Below are positions 25,792-33,589 of a DNA stretch of 64,000 nt, one piece after another. The stretch lies in contig JANQRJ010000037.1 of assembly GCA_028284635.1 (NCBI GenBank), positions 43,287 through 107,286 of the forward strand. The letters are read 5' to 3'. The notes under the pieces are model-generated. The model did no database searches. It saw nothing but the letters and a program-made list of their open reading frames with translations, and was not told the DNA's origin. The DNA is from Pelagicoccus sp. (lineage in GTDB: Bacteria; Verrucomicrobiota; Verrucomicrobiia; Opitutales; Opitutaceae). The translations under genes were made by a program, and so were the position numbers. The first letter of the stretch is position 1. Every line of letters starts with the position of its first letter.

Positions 25792-26799
25792 CTAGCGCGA
25801 CCATCCTTGAGGTCGGTTCTGGTACCACTGGTAGAGGGTTTTGACGGACTGCTCCAGGTCGCGGCGGGGTTCCCAGCCGAGCATCTCCTTGGCCTTGCGG
25901 TTGTCCGCTACCGCCGCTCTGGCGTCGCCTTGGCGTCGTTCTCCCACGCTTTTCTCGAAGTTGGCGCCGGTGATTTGCTCCACTTTCTCGATGATTTCGA
26001 AAACGGAGTTTCCGAGGCCAGTGCCGAGATTGAAGATCTCGCTGCTCCCGCCTTTCTCCAGAAAGCGCAGGGCTGCCACATGGGCGTCGGCAAGGTCTTC
26101 CACGTTGATATAGTCGCGAATCGGGGATTTGTCGGGCGTGTCGACTTCCGTGAAGTTCAGCTTGAACTTGCCCAACCCGAGCGAGGCTCGCACGGCGTTT
26201 TGCATCAGGTGGAAGGACGGCTTTTTCGAATCTCCGAAGCGAGCGTCGTCCGACGCTCCGCAGATATTGAAGTAGCGAAGCGTGACGCACTTGAGCTCGA
26301 ACAGCCTGGAATACCACTTGATGACGCGCTCGGCAAGGAGCTTGGATTCCCCGTAAGGGCTTGCGCATTCGCCGAGCGGGTGCTTTTCGTCGATGGGGAC
26401 GTATTGAGGATCTCCATACGTTGCGCAGGTCGAGGAGAAGACGAGCTTTCCTATGCCAGCGTTTTTCATGGCGTCCATGAGCGCGGTGACGGCTCCGACG
26501 TTGTTGTTGAAGTACAGGGCGGGGTCTTTCTCGGATTCGCCGACGTTGCAGTAGGCGGCGAAATGCACGACTGCATCGATGCCTGGGTCGTCGCGCATGA
26601 TATCCGCAGCGCAGTCCTTTATGTCGGCTTTGTGAAAGCGGAAGCGTTCGCGGCCGAACTCTTCTTGAAGAAGCTCCTGCGGTTCCTCGTATCCGCGATA
26701 GCAGGCGTCGACGCCTATCACTTCATGGCCTGACCTTAGGAAGGCTCTACTAGCGATGGAGCCTATATAGCCTCCGGTTCCGGTTATTAGTAGCTTCAT
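25792..26799 (-). CDS. galE: UDP-glucose 4-epimerase
   Basis: 335 aa, the usual length. NAD-binding GTGGYIGS (residues 7-14), active-site FSSTCATYGDP (T124) and the Y149-x3-K153 pair in ASPYGESKLLAE, plus TLRYFNICGAS, are at the positions seen in E. coli GalE. It interconverts UDP-glucose and UDP-galactose (or the GlcNAc/GalNAc forms), supplying donors to the glycosyltransferases here. It lies 16 bases downstream of Fe-S copy B. Confidence 0.95.
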   Translation of the reverse strand: MKLLITGTGGYIGSIASRAFLRSGHEVIGVDACYRGYEEPQELLQEEFGRERFRFHKADIKDCAADIMRDDPGIDAVVHFAAYCNVGESEKDPALYFNNNVGAVTALMDAMKNAGIGKLVFSSTCATYGDPQYVPIDEKHPLGECASPYGESKLLAERVIKWYSRLFELKCVTLRYFNICGASDDARFGDSKKPSFHLMQNAVRASLGLGKFKLNFTEVDTPDKSPIRDYINVEDLADAHVAALRFLEKGGSSEIFNLGTGLGNSVFEIIEKVEQITGANFEKSVGERRQGDARAAVADNRKAKEMLGWEPRRDLEQSVKTLYQWYQNRPQGWSR

Positions 26800-26815
26800 G
26801 CGCGCCGAATCTCTT

Positions 26816-28078
26816 TCAAAGCGTTTTCCCTGTGATTGGGTCGAATTTTAGATGCTTGTATAGTTTCCTGGAGATCACTCTTTGGATCGTTCCGATGATG
26901 GATCTGGCTTTTTCCGCGAGAGGGAGCTTAAGCCAGTTGGAAAACAGGCTGAAGCCTTTGTACTTCGGCGTGGGCCTTCCCATGAGCTTGAAGGCGAATA
27001 TCCTGCCTCCTGCGGCTCCGCGTTTTTTGACGAGATAGCCTTGCGATTGATACAGTCGCTCTACAGTCGATGGCGTTGCTTGTATATAACCGGCTGCCAT
27101 GGCGGCCTTCAAGGCTTGGCGTCCTCTTTCGGTGCGCGTGATGATGAGCGAATAGCCGAGCTTGTCCTGCTTGACGTCTCTATGCCAAGGATCGCCGCAA
27201 GATATGTCCGCTTCTTCGCCTGATCCGTCTGGCCAAAGGTAGGTCGAGTAGGGGCGATAGCGTTGTATGGCCCGCCAGGTATCTTTATAGGGAATGTGTT
27301 CTTCCGTATCTTCCACGCCTTTTTTCTGGGTGGCGAGCATGCCTGGCCACCCATAGCCGCGGTATCTCAGCTTGTCCAGTTTCCCGGAGTCGACGCCGAG
27401 CTTGTCGAGAAGATCTTTCGTGCCTTGGGTGGAGGGAGAGCCGGCGCAGAAGAAGGACAGGGCGAGAGACACGTTCTGCTTCAGCCTCGGGTTGAGTTTC
27501 TCCGCCTTGCGGAGGGCCGACACTTCGGAGGGTTGTCCGACGAACACGCATGGTCTTTCCGCTTTTTCGATCTCCGCCAGGCCATCGCATGCCGAAGCTG
27601 GGGCGTAGCGAGATCCGACGCACTCCATCAGTTCGCTTCGCGAGCGGCTTAGCCGCGTCTTGTTGCGCAGGGGGTCCTGAGGATCTTGCCCGATATGGAG
27701 GACGCCTTCCGCTTGCTCCTGCTCAAGACAGAAAAGGGATAGAGCGGTGAGAGCGCCGCCGGAGGATCCCTTGAAGCGAATTTCCGAATCGGTCGCGTAG
27801 CCTTCCCAGATGTCGAGAACAGGTCCGAAGCCGCTGTGGGCCTCTTCCACGATACCTTCTCTTTTGGCTGTGTAGCGTATATCGGTCTCGACTGCAGGGC
27901 AGACATCGAGGCAGGCGGAGCAGGTTCCGCAATCGGTCGATTCGACTGCGGGACGAATTCCCTCCCTTTCGACGTCGACCAAGCGAATGCGACCAGGGCA
28001 GCTATAGGCGCATGCTCCGCAGCCTAGACACAGTCTCGCTGCGACGACGTCGTCCACTCTCTTGAGTCTTCCGTTCAT
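26816..28078 (-). CDS. Fe-S protein, F420 hydrogenase/dehydrogenase beta-subunit-like (copy B)
   Basis: 420 aa from ATG 28078. This start aligns with copy A and overlaps the upstream glycosyltransferase stop by 4 bases; an in-frame start at 28141 would lie inside that gene. N-terminal clusters CLGCGACAYSCP and CGTCSACLDVCP, then SSGGALTALSLFC, GSRYAPASACDG, GQPSEVSALRK and ISCGDPWH, parallel to copy A throughout. The two are full-length paralogues separated by galE and a pyruvyltransferase gene. Electron donor and substrate are unknown. Confidence 0.85.
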   Translation of the reverse strand: MNGRLKRVDDVVAARLCLGCGACAYSCPGRIRLVDVEREGIRPAVESTDCGTCSACLDVCPAVETDIRYTAKREGIVEEAHSGFGPVLDIWEGYATDSEIRFKGSSGGALTALSLFCLEQEQAEGVLHIGQDPQDPLRNKTRLSRSRSELMECVGSRYAPASACDGLAEIEKAERPCVFVGQPSEVSALRKAEKLNPRLKQNVSLALSFFCAGSPSTQGTKDLLDKLGVDSGKLDKLRYRGYGWPGMLATQKKGVEDTEEHIPYKDTWRAIQRYRPYSTYLWPDGSGEEADISCGDPWHRDVKQDKLGYSLIITRTERGRQALKAAMAAGYIQATPSTVERLYQSQGYLVKKRGAAGGRIFAFKLMGRPTPKYKGFSLFSNWLKLPLAEKARSIIGTIQRVISRKLYKHLKFDPITGKTL

Positions 28079-29118
28079 GGTTTCGCTTGCGTCGAGAATT
28101 CCTTTAGGAAGTTCGCCATTCTCTCTGCGGCCCTGTCCCACGTCATGGACTCTGCGGTGGCGATCGCTCCAGCCGAGAGGCGAGCGAAGAGAGCGTCGTC
28201 CGAGAAGATCGATTCGATATGCGAAAGATAGGTCTGGAGCTCCGGTTGGGGCGCTATGAGGCCGTTTTCGTTGTGGCGAATGATCTCGAGGGACCCGTCA
28301 TTGTCGGAGCTCACCATAACGCATCCGCAAGACATGGCTTCAAGAGCAACTCCTGGCAGCCCTTCGGTCTTGCTGGTCATCAGCCATGCCTTTGCTTGGT
28401 TGTAGATGCGGCAGGCTTGATCGACTGGCGGGTAGCGGGTGTAGCGCGTGTGGCTGAGCTCGGGCGGACAGGGCTCGGTGCTGAAGATGTATTGAGGGAT
28501 CTCTGGAAAGCGTTCGTTGGCCAGCTGAAGCAGGCGAAGCATGTCGCGGGGGGCCTTGTTCTGATGGGGGTTGAAGACGGCTCCGATACCGTCGCGTGGC
28601 ATGTCTTTTCTTGGGTAGTATTGGCTGCGATCGATTCCGTTGGGAACGACTGCCAGGACCTTATCGCCGGATTCGGTCTCGAGCTTTTCGATCAGGGTTT
28701 TGGATACGGTGATGGTGGCCATAGAACCCTGCCAGGCGTCCGCATGCTCTGGCTTGGGGTCGGTGGGCATGCCGTGGTTGTATCGGATCTTTCGAACGGG
28801 CTTTGCCATGCGGCGAACGTCGTTGACCATGTATGTGCCTACGGCGATGACGAACTCGTCCTTCGCGTAGTCGAGCTCGTCCAGGTTTTTATAGTAGGCG
28901 GTCGGTCCTGAAAACTGATGAAGCCAGCCGGCGTTTCGTCCTCCTCTGCCGGATGCTTTGTCGCGAAGGGACTTTGCGATGCTTCCCAGCGAGAGCCGCG
29001 GTTTGGGGCAGGCGATGCGGCAGGCGATGCCTTTCTCGAGCAGAGCGTTTGCCATGATCACGGTGACGCGAACGCCGCCGGACCGATAGTCGCCTGGAAG
29101 TACGAATGTGACGTTCAT
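28075..29118 (-). CDS. Family 4 glycosyltransferase
   Basis: 347 aa. Starts NVTFVLPGDYRSGGVRVTVIMANALLEKG, a GT-B acceptor-domain opening. Later blocks: AVVPNGIDRSQYYP, and the donor-site sequence SKTEGLPGVALEAMSCGCVMVSS, which carries the E-x7-E pattern of GT4 enzymes. It couples to Fe-S copy B by an ATGA overlap and lies 10 bases after the GT2 gene. Donor and acceptor unknown. Confidence 0.88.
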   Translation of the reverse strand: MNVTFVLPGDYRSGGVRVTVIMANALLEKGIACRIACPKPRLSLGSIAKSLRDKASGRGGRNAGWLHQFSGPTAYYKNLDELDYAKDEFVIAVGTYMVNDVRRMAKPVRKIRYNHGMPTDPKPEHADAWQGSMATITVSKTLIEKLETESGDKVLAVVPNGIDRSQYYPRKDMPRDGIGAVFNPHQNKAPRDMLRLLQLANERFPEIPQYIFSTEPCPPELSHTRYTRYPPVDQACRIYNQAKAWLMTSKTEGLPGVALEAMSCGCVMVSSDNDGSLEIIRHNENGLIAPQPELQTYLSHIESIFSDDALFARLSAGAIATAESMTWDRAAERMANFLKEFSTQAKP

Positions 29119-29128
29119 AGGCGGTGGG

Positions 29129-30082
29129 TCAGCGGGCGAATCGCTTGGCGATCGCGTCGTGATGAAGAGCGGCGGGCAGGCTGCTTGCCAGGACTTTCAG
29201 AAGCGAAGCGACGCTACTTCGCAGCTTGTGCGAACGGCGTATTTCTTTGCGGCCCGCGGAGACTTCTCCTTCTAGAATGAGCTTCCATCCAAGCTTCGAG
29301 CACGCGTCGCTCAGCTTGCGGGTGACGTATGAAGACTCTTCTTCTCCTAGTTCGGACAGCGACAGGATGAGTTCGTAGACTCGAACGAGTTCGGCGATTC
29401 CTTTCACGGTTTGGGATTGGCTGGAGATGCTTGCGACCTCTCCGTCGTCCTGGCGAAGAATGCGAACCTTTGGTTCGGTGGTTATTCCCCACGGGCCGAG
29501 CTTCGCCAGGCGGGCGCCGTACTCGAAGTCCATCCACACGCGCAGGTCGTGAATCCAGGGGCCTGCCTGTTTGAGAACGGATTTTCTAATGACGGCCGAC
29601 TGCATCCAAAGCAGGCCGAAGCGAAGATAGGGCACGAGTGGATCGGAGAGGGTGAATTGCGGTTCTTGGTAGACTTCGCGACATCCGTTGAATTCCCAGA
29701 GATTGGTCTCCTGGCCGATGTGTTCGCGGAAAATGAGAGCGTTGGTCGTGTTGAGGATAAGCGACGGGTCTGCAGTCAGCGCCTTGACGTGGGTTTCCAG
29801 GTTGTCCGGCAGCCAAAGATCGTCCGAATCGAGAAACGCGATCCATTCGGTGTTGGCCAGTTCGACTGCCCGAGTCCGGGTGCCGGCCAGGCCGCGATTC
29901 TCCTGGGCCACGTACGTGATGCGATCCTGATAGGGAGCGAGCACTTCCGCGGTGTTGTCCTTCGAACCGTCGTCGATGACGATGATCTCGAAATCCTGGT
30001 AGGTTTGGTCGAAGACGGATTCGAGGGTGCGTAGGATGCAGTGAGCCCTATTGTAGGCCGGGATGACGACGGAGAGTCTCAT
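29129..30082 (-). CDS. Family 2 glycosyltransferase
   Basis: 317 aa. Classic GT-A opening LSVVIPAYNRAHCILRTLES, FEIIVIDDGSKDNTAEVL and the metal-binding FLDSDDLWLPDNL. A C-terminal half without membrane segments suggests a soluble or peripheral enzyme. Ten bases before the GT4 gene at 28075, 47 bases after the pyruvyltransferase-family gene at 30130. Sugar specificity cannot be read. Confidence 0.9.
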   Translation of the reverse strand: MRLSVVIPAYNRAHCILRTLESVFDQTYQDFEIIVIDDGSKDNTAEVLAPYQDRITYVAQENRGLAGTRTRAVELANTEWIAFLDSDDLWLPDNLETHVKALTADPSLILNTTNALIFREHIGQETNLWEFNGCREVYQEPQFTLSDPLVPYLRFGLLWMQSAVIRKSVLKQAGPWIHDLRVWMDFEYGARLAKLGPWGITTEPKVRILRQDDGEVASISSQSQTVKGIAELVRVYELILSLSELGEEESSYVTRKLSDACSKLGWKLILEGEVSAGRKEIRRSHKLRSSVASLLKVLASSLPAALHHDAIAKRFAR

Positions 30083-30129
30083 GGAGGCTGCGGATGGCGT
30101 GTGATTATGTGGGAGAGCGGACCATCCCC

Positions 30130-31179
30130 TTAGGCGAGAGCGTCCAGAAGAAAGGCTTCGGAGCTTTCGACGCGAGCTTTAAGCTTCGCGGTGGCTGCTT
30201 GCCAATCGATGGGTTCCTCGAACAGGTCGCTTGCGCTCGCGGGATTGGCGTCGTCGGAAATGAAGCGTCTCGAAAGTCCGACGTCGGCGAGCAGCCCCTT
30301 TACCTTCTCGACGCGACCAGGGGTGGGTATGGAGACGAATCGCTTCTGGAAGTTGATCGCGAAGGCGGTTCCGTGGAAGTAGGTGGTGACGATCCCCGAG
30401 GCATGCTTGAAATAGTTGATCCACTGCTCTGGGGACGGGGCCCCGAGCCTTTTGGTGGCTTGGCCGTTGTTGTACTGAAGCGTTACGATCTTCCTTGCTC
30501 CGATGCTTGCGGCGGCTTTTTGGATCAGATTTCCCCATTTGGGGGCGATGTTTCCAAAAAGGAGAAGGTAGGGCTCTGGTTCGGGCGAGGCTGGTTCGAG
30601 AAGTCGATCGAACGAGCACAGGAAAGTGGGGTCTACCACCTGGATCGGGTCTCGGCCGATCAGCGGTCGCACTAGAGATGCCGAGTGTTCGTCTCGAATG
30701 CTCAGGTGGTCGATGCGGTTCAGGGCAGAAGCGACCTTTTGCTCGAATTCTCCAAAAGACTTGTTGCCGCCGACGCTTGCTGCGTAGCTGATTTTGCGGG
30801 CCCCACCGTCGGGCAGGTCGAGGAAGTAGAGAGGATCGTAGTACTGTACCGGACCGGTGAACCAGACTTGGTCGCTGCCGGTTATCAAAGCGTCGTATTT
30901 GTCGGCATCGCGGTGGAAGGAATCCTGACTGGGGTAGGATTTTGCGCTTTTCCTTTGGACATGGTCGACGAATCTTCTGCAACGCTTGAGGCGCAGCCAA
31001 TTGTTGATCCTTGGCGGAAAACTCCACTTGAATTGGAAGTATTCGTGCAGGTCGGGCTGCTCGTAGTCGACGATTTCCGCGTCGTGCCCGAGCTCCGCGA
31101 GTCGCGTCGACAATGCGTAGGCCTGCAGCATTGCGCCGTAGTTGGGTGGGTTGTGGATCGTGATGATGCCGACTTTCAT
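30130..31179 (-). CDS. Polysaccharide pyruvyltransferase family protein (2)
   Basis: 349 aa. N-terminus KVGIITIHNPPNYGAMLQAYAL, then ALITGSDQVWFTGP, KISYAASVGGNKSF, HLSIRDEHSASLVRPLIG and VDPTFLC give the PF04230-type fold in its short, YxxA.vG variant often found near F420-hydrogenase-beta-like proteins. It probably transfers pyruvate from PEP to a sugar. Different sub-branch from the copies at 24456 and 38288 by its N-terminal motif. Confidence 0.85.
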   Translation of the reverse strand: MKVGIITIHNPPNYGAMLQAYALSTRLAELGHDAEIVDYEQPDLHEYFQFKWSFPPRINNWLRLKRCRRFVDHVQRKSAKSYPSQDSFHRDADKYDALITGSDQVWFTGPVQYYDPLYFLDLPDGGARKISYAASVGGNKSFGEFEQKVASALNRIDHLSIRDEHSASLVRPLIGRDPIQVVDPTFLCSFDRLLEPASPEPEPYLLLFGNIAPKWGNLIQKAAASIGARKIVTLQYNNGQATKRLGAPSPEQWINYFKHASGIVTTYFHGTAFAINFQKRFVSIPTPGRVEKVKGLLADVGLSRRFISDDANPASASDLFEEPIDWQAATAKLKARVESSEAFLLDALA

Positions 31180-31221
31180 GGCGACTGTCGTGGGATGATG
31201 GGCGTTGGATTCGAGTGATGT

Positions 31222-32415
31222 CTAAGCTGAGCTGTCTGAGACGGCTTTTTCTAGGGCTTCCTTAACAGTAGGCAGCATAGTGCTCCAAGCCAGGGAGTGT
31301 TCGAAGTAGCGATAGGCTTGTTTCGCCAGCGGAAGCCCGGCCTCTGGATCCTGCGCGAGCTTCAGGCAGTGGTCGGCGAAACTCTTCGCATCGTCGGCGA
31401 CCAGGATGCCGACGCCATTTTCCACTTCATAGCCTCGCGCTCCGTGACTGGAAGCGACTACCGGCAGGCGTCGGGCAAAGGCGTCTGCTATCTTGACGCT
31501 TGTTCCGCCGCCCATGCGGGTGGGAGCTATGAGCGCCGTCCAGGTGGAAAGCTCTTCAGCGGGATCGTCCACGAAGCCCAGTCCGTCGATTCCCGCGGCT
31601 TCGTCTGCATAGCGTTCGCTTCCTCGGCCGACGAGTCGCAGCCTTAGAGAGGGCGCCTTGCGGCGCAGCGTGGACCAGACTTCTTCGAGAAACCAGGCGA
31701 TCGCGTCGGCATTCAGGCGGTAGTCGAAGTTTCCGATCAAGCCTAGTCGAGGGTTGGCCTTCAACTGCTGGGGGGAAGCTCTGAGATGGGGTTGAGGTTC
31801 GAAGCCGTTTCTCACCACGAAGGTCCGGTCTGCGCAGCCAAAGGCAGTGAGATCCTCCGGCTTGCAGACGACGAGACTGCCGAAGCGGTCCGGAAGCGTG
31901 GCTTCGCGCTTCTTCCAAGTCCACGAACGGATTCTTCTTTGCACGTACTCGGTCGGCGACTTCGTGTTTTTGGCGACGGTCTGGTGAAATTGGCTCGGGT
32001 AGTCGTCGACGTCTAGTACGCAGCGCGACCAGTTGCGAATGCCCGTGGTGTTCGCGCACCTGATAGTGTGGATCCAGGTGACGTCATGGGCCGCCACTTG
32101 TTGCCCGAGATAGGCGCGGTCCTCCTCATTGAGACTGAGAGAGTAGGTGTCTACGTGACTGGGATCGGTGTGACGTCGGATTCTCGCGAGCAAGTTATTG
32201 CTCGTCGGACGAGGCTGGAGAAAGCGTAGCAGGTTGAATCGCTTTGCCGTCTCCGATTGGTCCTGTTCGCTCCAAGGACGTTTCGCGATTCCGATCATGC
32301 TCACATCTCCCAGCCCCTGCAGGAGCTTGCCCACGTTTCTCGAGCGCAGGCCCATGCCGTAGGTCTCGCCGTAGGGCGCGGCGGCGCAAAGATAGAGGAT
32401 CTTGAGGCGTTGCAT
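31222..32415 (-). CDS. Family 4 glycosyltransferase
   Basis: 397 aa. Opening LKILYLCAAAPYGETYGMGLRSRNV and a donor half with LGLIGNFDYRLNADAIAWFL, RLVGRG and GGGTSVKIADAFARRLPVVAS, the GT1/GT4 pattern seen in several exopolysaccharide enzymes. No membrane segments. The 223 bases upstream (32416-32638) contain no gene I can support. Confidence 0.86.
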   Translation of the reverse strand: MQRLKILYLCAAAPYGETYGMGLRSRNVGKLLQGLGDVSMIGIAKRPWSEQDQSETAKRFNLLRFLQPRPTSNNLLARIRRHTDPSHVDTYSLSLNEEDRAYLGQQVAAHDVTWIHTIRCANTTGIRNWSRCVLDVDDYPSQFHQTVAKNTKSPTEYVQRRIRSWTWKKREATLPDRFGSLVVCKPEDLTAFGCADRTFVVRNGFEPQPHLRASPQQLKANPRLGLIGNFDYRLNADAIAWFLEEVWSTLRRKAPSLRLRLVGRGSERYADEAAGIDGLGFVDDPAEELSTWTALIAPTRMGGGTSVKIADAFARRLPVVASSHGARGYEVENGVGILVADDAKSFADHCLKLAQDPEAGLPLAKQAYRYFEHSLAWSTMLPTVKEALEKAVSDSSA

Positions 32416-32638
32416 TTAGAGATAGATCTTCGGACTTTGGGAGCTTTTCCGGCTAGCTATGAATGTAGATGGGCGTGAGGCGGCTAGCCATATTGGTCTT
32501 GGCGTGTTGCTGTTGGATGCTGGAAGAAGAGATAAGGTGGCTTGCATGGCAAGACGTTCGCGCTGAAGCCCGGTGTTCGGGCGTGGAAGAGCTTTTTGAA
32601 GCAATTCGCTGGGATGCGTCGCAGCATGATCGGCGTGT

Positions 32639-33574
32639 CTAGCGGCGCAGGAAGTTCACGAGCCTTTCCGTTGCGGAGAAGCCGATCGTGTTTGCAAGGC
32701 CAGCCATGATGGGAGAGCGATAGCCTGATTTATAGCAATGGGAGCTCAGCGACCTCGCCAGATTCTTGTAGCGCATGGCGTCCTCTATTGCTCCGCAGCG
32801 GTAGAGCTTTCGCGAAACCCTTATCAGGGTGCCTGCGAGGATGTTCTTTCGCTTCTGCGTGCCCTTTCCAAGCTCGGACATCAGTCTCGCTGCGTTGGCC
32901 AGGACATCGGCAAACGCTAGATGCATTTTCGTGGAGGAGCCTGATCGGCTTACGCTGCCCTCTGTGGGTCTGATCGCTACTCCTGGCTTTCGGTGCGACT
33001 TGAATTGGATGTCGTGGGCGATGGCTAGTCTCAGGTGCAAGTCGTACTCCTGGGCGCAAGGCAAGCCTGCTCTGAAGCCGCCTACCTGCAATAAGGATTC
33101 ACGCGTGTGTAGCGGAGCCGCCGTTTGCGGAGAGCCGACGCTTAGGAGGTACTCCATGTCCCATGCGTCTTGGATCCACCATGGCGGAAATTCGAAGTTC
33201 GCGCCGTTCTCGACTTTTTCGAGAGCGCAGCACGGCACTTCCGAAGGGGTTAGAGAATCGCAAAATGCGAGCTTGTCTGCGACGCAGTTCGGCAAGAGCA
33301 GATCATCTGCATCCAGGAATTGGATGCGCTCGCCGCTCGATATCTCAAGACCACGATTGCGGGCCTCGCAGCCGCCTCTATTCGGCCCTGTCTCCCAGAC
33401 GATTCGCTCGCCATAGCTCTCTAGGATTCTGACGCTGTCGTCAGTAGAACCATCGTCGACGACGACTACTTCCAGTTTCGAATACGTTTGCTGAAGAGCG
33501 CTGTCGACAGTCTCTTCGAGCCAAGCAACTGCATTATAGCAGGGAATGACTATGCTTACGAGAGGCTGTGGCAT
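32639..33574 (-). CDS. Family 2 glycosyltransferase
   Basis: 311 aa. LVSIVIPCYNAVAWLEETVDS, LEVVVVDDGSTDDSVRIL and FLDADDLLLPNCV are the GT-A nucleotide-sugar and metal sites. C-terminal part rich in basic residues and helices. Begins 15 bases after the secreted protein gene at 33590. Donor unknown. Confidence 0.88.
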   Translation of the reverse strand: MPQPLVSIVIPCYNAVAWLEETVDSALQQTYSKLEVVVVDDGSTDDSVRILESYGERIVWETGPNRGGCEARNRGLEISSGERIQFLDADDLLLPNCVADKLAFCDSLTPSEVPCCALEKVENGANFEFPPWWIQDAWDMEYLLSVGSPQTAAPLHTRESLLQVGGFRAGLPCAQEYDLHLRLAIAHDIQFKSHRKPGVAIRPTEGSVSRSGSSTKMHLAFADVLANAARLMSELGKGTQKRKNILAGTLIRVSRKLYRCGAIEDAMRYKNLARSLSSHCYKSGYRSPIMAGLANTIGFSATERLVNFLRR

Positions 33575-33589
33575 CTCGGAGTGCTGGCT

